Source: Firmicutes bacterium UBA4795 (GTDB taxonomy: Bacteria; Bacillota; Desulfotomaculia; Desulfotomaculales; Nap2-2B). Taken from it: DNA of 20,562 bases. The translations under genes and the position numbers were made by a program. Below the pieces are notes generated by a model, which searched no databases, was not told the DNA's origin, and was given only the letters and a program-made list of their open reading frames with translations. Below, in pieces: positions 14,095-20,562 of this stretch (position 1 is the stretch's first letter; the number at the start of each line of letters is the position of its first letter). The DNA lies in NCBI GenBank assembly GCA_002402825.1, contig DHGP01000005.1:1-20562 (forward strand), written 5' to 3'.

Positions 14095-14127
14095 AATGCT
14101 CTGAAGGTGAATTTTCCTCAGGGCATT
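14095..14127 (-). terminator. hairpin just after rpoB stop (attenuator or processing site)
   Basis: Seven bases after the rpoB stop, AATGCCCTGAGG and CCTTCAGAGCATT pair with one mismatch and one bulge around an eight-base loop. TTTTCC follows the stem. Flanking TAATAAT and ATTATTA could extend it. The U-run is short, so a strong terminator is unlikely; attenuation or RNA processing between rpoB and rpoC fits better. Confidence 0.4.
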
Positions 14128-14134
14128 ATTACCT

Positions 14135-17100
14135 TTATACTTCTTTATCCTCTCCCTGCTCCTCTTCATCGTTCAGGCTTAAATGATCACTATTAAAAAT
14201 TTCAGTTAACTCTTCTTCTAATTCTTTCTCTTTAAAATGATCCTCATTACCATCAGCCTCGTTTTCCCAAAATTCGCTACCAGGTAATTCCAAATCTAAA
14301 TCTTTTAACTCTTCCCCAACATCCTCTTCTTTTTCTTTAATTTCAATCTCTTCATTTTCTTCAGAGAGTAATTTTACGTCTAAAGCTAAACTTTGTAACT
14401 CCTTTACCAATACCTTAAATGATTCAGGTACACCAGGCTCAGGAATATTTTCTCCTTTAACAATCGCTTCGTATGTTTTCACCCGGCCTATCACATCGTC
14501 TGACTTTACCGTAAGAATTTCCTGGAGAGTATACGCTGCACCATAAGCTTCTAAGGCCCAAACCTCCATTTCGCCAAAACGCTGACCCCCAAATTGAGCT
14601 TTACCGCCTAGGGGTTGCTGAGTAACTAAAGAATATGGGCCGGTCGAACGCGCATGAATTTTATCATCAACTAAATGGGCTAGTTTTAGCATATATACAT
14701 ATCCCACCGTCACCGGACTATCAAACGGCTCCCCCGTGCGACCATCAAATAAAACAACTTTGCCATCCTCAGGCAAACCAGCCTGTCGCAAAAAACTTAG
14801 AATATCTTCCTCGGTGGCCCCGTTAAAAACAGGAGAAGAAACATGGTAGCCTAAAGCCTTTGCTGCCCAGCCCAAGTGAGCTTCTAAAACCTGACCAATG
14901 TTCATACGCGAAGGCACCCCTAAGGGGTTTAAGACAATTTCAACGGGTGTACCATCAGGCAAAAAGGGCATATCTTCTTCAGGCAAAATGCGGGCAATAA
15001 CCCCTTTATTGCCGTGGCGACCAGCTATCTTATCCCCTTCGGAAATTTTTCTTTTTTGAGCCACGTAAACCCGGACTAATTGATTAACCCCGGGTGGTAG
15101 CTCATCGCCTTGAGCCCGGGAAAATACTTTTACGTCAATTACCTTACCCGACTCCCCGTGCTTTACCCTTAATGAAGTATCACGTACTTCTCGGGCCTTT
15201 TCTCCAAAAATAGCGCGTAATAAACGTTCTTCCGCGGTAAGCTCAGTCTCTCCTTTGGGGGTAATTTTACCCACTAAAATATCTCCGGCCCGCACTTCAG
15301 CTCCTACGTACACAATTCCTCGTTCATCAAGGTCCTTAAGTATCTCTTCGCCAATATTAGAAATATCGCGGGTAATTTCTTCCGGGCCAAGTTTGGTATC
15401 CCGGGCTTCGCATTCGTACTCCTCTATATGGACGGAAGTATAGTAATCTTCTTTTACTAGCTTTTCACTAATCAAAATAGCGTCCTCGTAGTTATACCCT
15501 TCCCAAGGCATAAAGGCAGCCAAAACATTATGGCCCAAGGCCAGTTCCCCTTTATCCGTAGAAGAACCATCTGCAATAACCTGATTTACTTCTACCCGTT
15601 CCCCCTTTTTTACAATTGGTCTTTGATTGACGCAAGTACCTTGATTGGAACGATTAAACTTTAAGAGATTGTAATAATCCACGGTACCAAAATTAGTGCG
15701 AACGCGAATCTCATTTGACGCAACATACTCTACTATTCCCGCCTGACGGGCCAGGGTAACCGCTCCTGAATCGCAAGCCGCTTTATATTCAATACCTGTA
15801 CCCACCAGGGGCGCCTCTGGTTTGATTAAAGGAACAGCTTGGCGCTGCATGTTAGCCCCCATTAAAGCCCGGTTAGCATCATCGTGTTCTAAAAAAGGAA
15901 TTAAGGCCGCCGCCACACTAAACACTTGTTTTGGCGAAACGTCCATATAATCTGCCCGCTCCACAGGCACTTCTAAAAAATCGTAGCCGTGGCGGCTATT
16001 AACTTTGCTGGTGGTAAAGTAACCATTTTCATCTATGGGCGCGTTTGCCTGAACTATAACCGCTTCCTCTTCTTCGTCAGCCGTTAAATATACAATCTCG
16101 CTAGTTACCCGTTTATTTTTTTTATCTACTTTACGATAAGGAGTTTCAATAAAGCCAAAATTATTTACCCGGGCGTAACAACTTAAAGAGCCGATTAAAC
16201 CAATGTTTGGACCTTCTGGGGTTTCAATAGGGCAAATACGCCCGTAATGCGAATGATGTACATCACGCACCTCAAAACCTGCTCTTTCCCGGCTTAAACC
16301 CCCAGGACCAAGGGTAGACATCCGGCGTTTATGCGTTAATTCCGCTAACGGATTGGTCTGGTCCATAAATTGGGAAAGCTGACTCGAACCAAAAAATTCC
16401 TTTATCGCCGCCACTGCCGGGCGAATATTAACCAACGCCTGGGGGGTAATAATATCAACATCCTGAATAGTCATTCTCTCCTTTACCACCCGTTCCATAC
16501 GCGCCAGACCAAGGCGAAACTGATTTTGTAGCAATTCCCCCACCGAACGAAGGCGCCGGTTACCTAAATGATCAATGTCATCTATCTGTCCTTTTTTATG
16601 CATTAACCTAAGCAAATATTTAATTGTCTCAATAATATCTTTGGGCGTTAGCTCCCGAATAAAACTTTGTTCGTTAGAAGAGCGGTAAAGAATTCCGTGT
16701 TTTAGTTTTTTCTGAAGCTTATAGCGCCCCACATTAGATAAGTCATACCGTCTTGGGTCAAAAAAAAGCGAGTATAGCAATGAACGGGCACTTTCCACGG
16801 TGGGAGGTTCGCCAGGGCGCAAACGTTTATAAATTTCCACTAGCGCCTCATCAGTAGAACTGGTATTATCCTTGGTTAAAGCTTCCTGAATATATTTATC
16901 GTCCTCAAAAAGCTCTCTAATTACCGCGTTGGTTTCAAAACCTAACGCTCTTACTAAGGTGGCTACAGGAACCTTACGGGTTCGGTCAATACGAGCGTAA
17001 ATTTGATCATTAACGTCAGTTTCAAGTTCTAACCACGCTCCCCGGTTAGGAATAATGGTGGCTGTATACAATTTTTTTCCACTTAAGTCTATTTGTTCCG

Positions 17101-17533
17101 CAAAATAAACTCCCGGAGAGCGAATTAGCTGATTTACCACCACGCGCTCTGCACCGTTAATAACAAAAGTGCCTTTTTCGGTCATTAAGGGAAAGTCCCC
17201 CATAAAAATTTCTTGTTCTTTGACCTCGCCCGTTTCTTTATTAATTAATCTTATTTTAACCTTTAAAGGAACAGCATAAGTAGCCCCTCTATCCTTACAT
17301 TCCTTTATAGAATGTTTAGGCTCCTCCCCAAAAGTATAATCTAAAAACTCCAGGACCAGGTTGCCAGTAAAGTCTTGGATAGGAGAAATATCTTGGAAAA
17401 CCTCTTTTAACCCTTCGTTTTTAAACCACTGGTAAGAATTACGCTGAACCTCTATAAAGTTGGGTAATTCTAAAACTTCCTTAAGTTTACCAAAGCTCCA
17501 TCTCGTTCTTACTCCTGCTTTTTCAGGATACAC
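14135..17533 (-). CDS. rpoB: RNA polymerase beta subunit
   Basis: 1132 residues. Beta subunit of RNA polymerase. The rifampicin region starts SSQLSQFMDQTNPLAELTHK and holds Asp391, His401 and Ser406, equal to E. coli 516, 526 and 531, all in the sensitive state. The segments YGRICPIETPEGPNIGLIGS, MPWEGYNYEDAILIS, RHGNKGVIARILP and GGQRFGEMEVWALEAYGA are intact. After about residue 1060, where most beta subunits end near LQSLALDVKLL, there is an extra acidic tail of about 65-70 residues rich in Glu and Asp. The start is GTG at 17533. A TAA lies in frame just before it, so no longer start is possible. The nearest Shine-Dalgarno-like AGGGG is about 13 bases away, a long spacing. It has its own upstream promoter. 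Confidence 0.98.
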   Translation of the reverse strand: MYPEKAGVRTRWSFGKLKEVLELPNFIEVQRNSYQWFKNEGLKEVFQDISPIQDFTGNLVLEFLDYTFGEEPKHSIKECKDRGATYAVPLKVKIRLINKETGEVKEQEIFMGDFPLMTEKGTFVINGAERVVVNQLIRSPGVYFAEQIDLSGKKLYTATIIPNRGAWLELETDVNDQIYARIDRTRKVPVATLVRALGFETNAVIRELFEDDKYIQEALTKDNTSSTDEALVEIYKRLRPGEPPTVESARSLLYSLFFDPRRYDLSNVGRYKLQKKLKHGILYRSSNEQSFIRELTPKDIIETIKYLLRLMHKKGQIDDIDHLGNRRLRSVGELLQNQFRLGLARMERVVKERMTIQDVDIITPQALVNIRPAVAAIKEFFGSSQLSQFMDQTNPLAELTHKRRMSTLGPGGLSRERAGFEVRDVHHSHYGRICPIETPEGPNIGLIGSLSCYARVNNFGFIETPYRKVDKKNKRVTSEIVYLTADEEEEAVIVQANAPIDENGYFTTSKVNSRHGYDFLEVPVERADYMDVSPKQVFSVAAALIPFLEHDDANRALMGANMQRQAVPLIKPEAPLVGTGIEYKAACDSGAVTLARQAGIVEYVASNEIRVRTNFGTVDYYNLLKFNRSNQGTCVNQRPIVKKGERVEVNQVIADGSSTDKGELALGHNVLAAFMPWEGYNYEDAILISEKLVKEDYYTSVHIEEYECEARDTKLGPEEITRDISNIGEEILKDLDERGIVYVGAEVRAGDILVGKITPKGETELTAEERLLRAIFGEKAREVRDTSLRVKHGESGKVIDVKVFSRAQGDELPPGVNQLVRVYVAQKRKISEGDKIAGRHGNKGVIARILPEEDMPFLPDGTPVEIVLNPLGVPSRMNIGQVLEAHLGWAAKALGYHVSSPVFNGATEEDILSFLRQAGLPEDGKVVLFDGRTGEPFDSPVTVGYVYMLKLAHLVDDKIHARSTGPYSLVTQQPLGGKAQFGGQRFGEMEVWALEAYGAAYTLQEILTVKSDDVIGRVKTYEAIVKGENIPEPGVPESFKVLVKELQSLALDVKLLSEENEEIEIKEKEEDVGEELKDLDLELPGSEFWENEADGNEDHFKEKELEEELTEIFNSDHLSLNDEEEQGEDKEV

Positions 17534-17659
17534 TTAACACCCAACACCCCTTAATTAAACAAATTAAAAAAATAATTAAGTGATTATAAGCAAAGCTTAA
17601 GGTTTTTCCAGGCCCCGCTTCCTTAATAAAGTTCCTCGTAAATACTATAAAAAAGGACT

Positions 17660-17689
17660 AATATATTATTACCTAAAAAAGTAAATCAA
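17660..17689 (-). promoter_or_regulatory. possible second promoter in the rpoB leader
   Basis: TTGATT (17689-17684) and TATATT (17665-17660) are separated by 18 bp, about 30 bp downstream of the stronger promoter. The region is very AT-rich, so chance matches are likely. Confidence 0.25.
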
Positions 17690-17715
17690 TACTTTCTTGT
17701 TTTAGACAAAGTTTT

Positions 17716-17744
17716 ATTTTAACCTTTTTTTATTTATTTGTCAA
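17716..17744 (-). promoter_or_regulatory. SigA-type promoter for rpoB-rpoC
   Basis: A consensus -35 TTGACA (17744-17739) and a -10 TAAAAT (17721-17716) are separated by exactly 17 bp. The -35 begins at the base after the rplL stop codon. The leader to the rpoB GTG would be about 175 bases and AU-rich. This allows rpoBC to be transcribed apart from the L10-regulated rplJL genes, in addition to read-through. The rsmC-like gene (ybxB) found between rplL and rpoB in Bacillus is absent here. Confidence 0.82.
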
Positions 17745-18131
17745 TTATTTTATTTCCACCGTTGCCCCTTGTTCTTCTACCTTAGCTTTAATTGCCTGGG
17801 CTTCATTTTTATTTACTTTCTCTTTAATTGGACGAGGGGCATTATCCACCAGTTCTTTGGCTTCCTTTAAACCTAAGCCGGTAATTTCCCTTACTACCTT
17901 AATCACGTTAATTTTCTTTTCTCCCACGGCGGTTAATATTACGTCAAATTCTGTTTGCTCCTCTTCCTCTACTACTGGAGCAGCGGCAGGACCAACAGTA
18001 GAGGCAACGGGCATAATCATTGGCGATTGGGCGCTAACTCCAAATTCTTCTTCAAACTTCTTAATTAATTCAGCTAGTTCCAGTACGGTTAAACCTTTAA
18101 CAATTTCCAAAACTTCATTTACTTTTGACAC
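17745..18131 (-). CDS. rplL: 50S ribosomal protein L7/L12
   Basis: 128 residues, slightly above the common 120-126. L7/L12 dimers form the flexible stalk that recruits EF-Tu, EF-G and IF2. N-terminal dimer and L10-binding domain, residues 1 to about 33 (SKVNEVLEIVKGLTVLELAE); an Ala/Pro/Val/Glu hinge, about 34-60, with a PMIMPVASTVGPAAAPVVEE run; and the C-terminal factor-binding domain, about 60-128, with INVIKVVREITGLGLKEAKE. Start is GTG at 18131 with AAGGAGG seven bases upstream, the best ribosome binding site in the window, in keeping with the need for several L12 copies per ribosome. 51 bp after rplJ. Confidence 0.97.
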   Translation of the reverse strand: MSKVNEVLEIVKGLTVLELAELIKKFEEEFGVSAQSPMIMPVASTVGPAAAPVVEEEEQTEFDVILTAVGEKKINVIKVVREITGLGLKEAKELVDNAPRPIKEKVNKNEAQAIKAKVEEQGATVEIK

Positions 18132-18182
18132 TTTTTTGCCTCCTTATTTTTAGTGATTTGATTTTTTTAAATATAAAACTCT

Positions 18183-18713
18183 TTAAGAAGCTTCTGCAGC
18201 CTGTTTTTTACGCGTAGCTTCCAGCACGCAAACAAGGTTGCGCAACAAGTTTTGCAAAGTCCCGGCAAACCCATTAAGCGGGTACTGAATGTTTCCGAGT
18301 AATCTACCCAGGAGCATCTCCTTGGCGGGTAATTTAGCTAATTGTTGCACTTGATTTAAATCAAGCACTTTACCGCTTAGAACACCAGCTTTAAATTCTA
18401 GTTGTTTAAATTCGCGCGTAAATTCAGTTAATATTTTAGCGGGTACCGTATCATCATCCAGACCAAAGGCAATTGCCGTTGGTCCTTTTAAAAACGGAGC
18501 TAAATCATACCAGCCTAATTCCTTTGCCGCCAGCATCAAAAGGGTATTTTTAGCAACTTTAAATTCGCCCCCAGACGCTTGTAATTTACGTCTAACCTTA
18601 TTCATGGCGGCTACATCAAGACCACGGTAATTTACTAAAATTAAAGATTTAGCCTGCTGAAACCTCTCGCATAAATCAGCCAATGATTTTTGCTTTTCTT
18701 TTTTTGTCGGCAC
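18183..18713 (-). CDS. rplJ: 50S ribosomal protein L10
   Basis: 176 residues. L10 anchors L7/L12 dimers to the 23S rRNA stalk base. The N-terminal RNA-binding part has ILVNYRGLDVAAMNKVRRKL (about 25-44) and GGEFKVAKNTLL (about 48-59), then FLKGPTAIAFGLDD. The C-terminal helix that holds L12 dimers is the region from about 135 (LLGRLLGNIQYPLNGFAG) to the end. The start is GTG at 18713 with GGAGGGG upstream. It is preceded by an L10 leader attenuator, so the L10-L12 complex probably limits its own synthesis. Confidence 0.97.
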   Translation of the reverse strand: MPTKKEKQKSLADLCERFQQAKSLILVNYRGLDVAAMNKVRRKLQASGGEFKVAKNTLLMLAAKELGWYDLAPFLKGPTAIAFGLDDDTVPAKILTEFTREFKQLEFKAGVLSGKVLDLNQVQQLAKLPAKEMLLGRLLGNIQYPLNGFAGTLQNLLRNLVCVLEATRKKQAAEAS

Positions 18714-18739
18714 TAACTAACCCCCCTCCTTCTAGTACA

Positions 18740-18771
18740 AAATAAAAAGCCTTTTCAACCAAGGCTTATTT
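18740..18771 (-). terminator. L10 leader terminator hairpin
   Basis: In the transcript an AAAUAAGCCUU arm pairs with AAGGCUUUUUAUUU around a short loop and ends in a U-rich tract, about 27 bases before the rplJ start codon and just before its ribosome binding site. Its 5' half is also the partner of an upstream antiterminator strand. Confidence 0.78.
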
Positions 18772-18885
18772 GTAGTAACAATTTAGTAAAAACGTAGGCA
18801 TATTTTTACTTAAAGCTAAAGCCTTGGTTGGCGGCGCTTGCCTTTAATTAAAAAACCAACTGTCTTCGGCGATTTTTTATGGATT
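18740..18885 (-). ncRNA. ribosomal protein L10 leader (autoregulatory attenuator)
   Basis: The 177-base rplA-rplJ spacer matches the known Firmicute L10 leader design. The binding domain includes GCCGAAGACAGUUGG (about 18872-18858) and a GCCGCCAACC partner strand (from about 18835). CAACCAAGGCUU (18830-18819) is exactly complementary over 12 bases to AAGCCUUGGUUG (18767-18756), which is the 5' arm of the terminator. Thus bound L10-L12 would hold the first strand and let the terminator form, and free RNA would form the antiterminator. The mechanism is known from the family; the pairing is seen here. The 5' end is approximate. Confidence 0.85.
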
Positions 18886-18890
18886 ATTCT

Positions 18891-19598
18891 TTAAGTCCGT
18901 AGGGGCGTTAAATTTAACGCCCCTACTTTCACCCCCGGCCCCATAGTAGAGGAAACTGAAATCCCTTTAATATACTGGCCTTTTACTGCGGCTGGTTTTG
19001 TCCGAATCAACTGCTCTATTAACGTACTTAAATTTTCCACTAACTTATCGGTGGCGAAGGAAACCTTTCCTATAGGGGCATGAATAATCCCTGCTTTATC
19101 TACCCGGTATTCAATTTTACCAGCCTTAACTTCTTCAACGGCTCGGGATACATCCATAGTCACCGTACCAGTTTTTGGGTTAGGCATTAAGCCGCGCGGC
19201 CCTAAAATACGCCCTAGCCGTCCGACCAGGCTCATCATATCAGGTGTAGCAATAGCTACCTCAAAACCTAACCAGCCTTCCTGTTGAATTTTTGTTACCA
19301 AGTCTTCTGCCCCAACAAAATCCGCCCCTGCTTTCTCGGCTTCCTTAGCTTTTTCCCCCTGGGCAAAAACAAGCACCTTGCGCGTTTTGCCCGTACCATG
19401 GGGCAAAACAACAGCCCCCCTTACCTGCTGGTCAGCATGTCGCGGGTCTACCCCTAACTTAATTGTTGCCTCAACTGTTTCGTCAAACTTAGCCCAAGAA
19501 ACTTTTTTAACTACTTCTAAAGCTTCCGCAGGTGAATAAATAGTATTATTGCCTATTTGTTGGCAAGCCTTAAGATAATTTTTGCCATGTTTAGCCAT
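18891..19598 (-). CDS. rplA: 50S ribosomal protein L1
   Basis: 235 residues. L1 forms the mobile stalk that escorts deacylated tRNA from the E site. Family stretches are the RGAVVLPHGTGKTRKV segment (about 59-74), the signature LGRILGPRGLMPNPKTGTVT (about 128-147) and ISVSSTMGPGVKV near the end. The start is ATG at 19598 with AAAGGAGGT upstream. Odd: residues 225-233 (VGALNLTPL) are encoded by a perfect 28-bp palindrome and replace the usual short end after GPGVKV (often DPSxL-like). This looks like a small repeat element that joined the gene's 3' end without breaking the frame. Confidence 0.97.
   Translation of the reverse strand: MAKHGKNYLKACQQIGNNTIYSPAEALEVVKKVSWAKFDETVEATIKLGVDPRHADQQVRGAVVLPHGTGKTRKVLVFAQGEKAKEAEKAGADFVGAEDLVTKIQQEGWLGFEVAIATPDMMSLVGRLGRILGPRGLMPNPKTGTVTMDVSRAVEEVKAGKIEYRVDKAGIIHAPIGKVSFATDKLVENLSTLIEQLIRTKPAAVKGQYIKGISVSSTMGPGVKVGALNLTPLRT
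18899..18926. repeat. perfect 28-bp palindrome in the 3' end of rplA
   Basis: Fourteen bases, GTAGGGGCGTTAAA, are followed with no gap by their exact reverse complement. As RNA this gives a 12-bp stem with an AAUU loop, ending six bases before the rplA stop codon. There is no U-run after it, so it is not a standard terminator. Its form, with GTAGGGGC ends, resembles small dispersed palindromic repeats of bacterial genomes (inference). Confidence 0.9.
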
Positions 19599-19658
19599 AA
19601 TATACCTCCTTTGTGGTATTAACGGATAATTCCTCCCACCATTACAAAGAATGCTGCC

Positions 19659-20087
19659 TTACTCTGGCGCAACTTCAATACCCATGCTTCGGGCTGTTCC
19701 CTCAATTATACGCATGGCGGCTTCAATAGAACGGACGTTTAAATCCGGCAACTTGGTTTCCGCAATTTCCCTAACTTTAGCCCGGGAAATTATGGCTACC
19801 TTTTTACTTTTTGGTTCCGCCGACGCTTTTTCCAAACCAACTGCTTTTTTAAGCAGGACTGAGGCTGGAGGCATTTTGCAAATAAAGGTAAAGCTTCTAT
19901 CTTCATAAACAGTAATTTCTACCGGAATAATTGTGCCTACTTGACTTGCTGTTCGTTCGTTATATTCTTTAACAAAGGCCATAATATTAACCCCGTATTG
20001 GCCTAAAGCCGGGCCCACCGGGGGTGCTGGAGTAGCTTTCCCGGCCGGAACTTGCAGTTTTATAATGGCAGTAATTTTTTTAGCCAT
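19659..20087 (-). CDS. rplK: 50S ribosomal protein L11
   Basis: 142 residues, the usual length. L11 and L10-L12 form the stalk base; L11 is the thiostrepton site with 23S helices 43-44 and is required for RelA activation. The N-terminal domain shows PAGKATPAPPVGPALGQYGV (about 15-34) and the proline-rich linker KMPPASVLLKKA (about 71-82). The C-terminal RNA-binding domain ends DLNVRSIEAAMRIIEGTARS. ATG at 20087 with TAGGAGAG upstream. It follows nusG by 36 bp and precedes rplA by 60 bp, the conserved order. Confidence 0.98.
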   Translation of the reverse strand: MAKKITAIIKLQVPAGKATPAPPVGPALGQYGVNIMAFVKEYNERTASQVGTIIPVEITVYEDRSFTFICKMPPASVLLKKAVGLEKASAEPKSKKVAIISRAKVREIAETKLPDLNVRSIEAAMRIIEGTARSMGIEVAPE

Positions 20088-20123
20088 TTCCTTCTCTCCT
20101 ATCTTAATATTTTGGAGCCATTC

Positions 20124-20562
20124 TTATATTATCTTTTCCACCTGGTAAAAATCTAATTCAACCGGTGTTTCGCGACCAAAAATAGAAATAAGTACCTTTA
20201 ATTTACTTTTATCCGGATAAACTTCTTCTACTATACCGGTAAATTTTGCAAACGGGCCGCCAATTACCCGGACCGGGGTGTGTACGGGAAGGTCAACTTT
20301 TGTTTTTGGTTCTTCCGTTTTCGTTGAGCGCATAACTTGCTGCATTTCTTCCTCGGTCAGTGATATGGGCTTCCCTCCAGACCCAACAAAGCCTGTCACC
20401 CCTGGTGTATTTCGCACCACATACCATGAATCATCGGTCATAATCATATTTACTAATACATAGCCAGGAAAAATTTTTCTTTTATTTATTTTTTTGCGGC
20501 CATCTTTTATTTCAATTTCATCTTCTACGGGAATTATAATTTCAAATATTTTTTCTTCCATG
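20124..20562 (-). CDS. nusG: transcription termination/antitermination factor NusG, 5' end cut by window edge
   Basis: The open frame runs off the window. The 146 codons seen align with about residue 30 onward of a family of roughly 175 residues, so the ATG at 20561 is an internal methionine and not the start. The rest of the NGN domain contains KIFPGYVLVNMIMTDDSWYV and NTPGVTGFVG, and the KOW domain is the last 55 residues (TPVRVIGGPFAKFTGIVEEV, then the ETPVELDFYQVEKI end). NusG binds the beta' clamp helices of RNA polymerase and modulates pausing, and its KOW domain contacts S10. Both partners are encoded in this window. Confidence 0.96.
   Translation of the reverse strand, partial: MEEKIFEIIIPVEDEIEIKDGRKKINKRKIFPGYVLVNMIMTDDSWYVVRNTPGVTGFVGSGGKPISLTEEEMQQVMRSTKTEEPKTKVDLPVHTPVRVIGGPFAKFTGIVEEVYPDKSKLKVLISIFGRETPVELDFYQVEKII

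Noticed and set aside
17583..17611. TATAAT at 17588-17583 as a further rpoB promoter
   Set aside because: The hexamer at the right distance (CTGGAA) is a poor -35, and the surroundings are AT-rich.
20559..20561. ATG as the start of nusG
   Set aside because: It corresponds to an internal methionine about 30 residues into the family; the frame stays open to the window edge.

Overview
The window is a run of core translation and transcription genes, all on the minus strand. Read in the direction of transcription, from high to low coordinates, the order is nusG (5' end cut off), rplK, rplA, rplJ, rplL, rpoB, rpoC, an L7Ae-type gene, rpsL, rpsG, fusA, tuf, rpsJ, rplC, rplD, rplW, rplB, rpsS, rplV, rpsC, a small four-helix-bundle gene, rplP, rpmC, rpsQ and rplN (3' end cut off). 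The rif, str and S10/spc clusters joined in this order, with an L7Ae-type gene between rpoC and rpsL, is the low-GC Gram-positive arrangement. A four-cysteine loop in EF-Tu, which I recall from Peptococcaceae-like Clostridia, AGGAGG-type ribosome binding sites and many GTG starts point to an anaerobic clostridial Firmicute. I cannot name the species.

Layout. Positions 20562-18891 hold nusG, rplK and rplA. Positions 18890-17745 hold an L10 leader attenuator, rplJ and rplL. A strong SigA-type promoter begins directly after the rplL stop codon and serves rpoB and rpoC (17533-10500). The spacer on each side of rpoC carries 7-bp-period repeats. The str block (10367-5799: L7Ae, rpsL, rpsG, fusA, tuf) runs into the S10 block with only 15 bp between tuf and rpsJ. 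The S10/spc block (5783-1) is tightly packed, with one ATGA overlap and one 11-bp overlap, except for a 450-bp interruption between rpsC and rplP.

The most unusual part is that interruption (about 1298-1748). It has two nested pairs of inverted arms around an ORF of the 23S rRNA intervening-sequence protein (four-helix-bundle) family. The outer arms are heptamer arrays. The inner arms are 26 bp and pair fully as RNA, with one G.U. It looks like an IVS-type element that entered a ribosomal protein operon instead of a 23S rRNA gene. It supplies the last six codons of rpsC, and its own gene seems to have lost the fourth helix. A second repeat intrusion is a perfect 28-bp palindrome that encodes the C-terminus of ribosomal protein L1. 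Together with the heptamer repeats flanking rpoC, these show small repeat elements settling in and at the ends of some of the most conserved genes of the genome.

No tRNA, rRNA, CRISPR array or transposase was seen. The only stretch over 300 bases without a conserved gene is 1278-1727, described below; all other spacers are under 215 bases.
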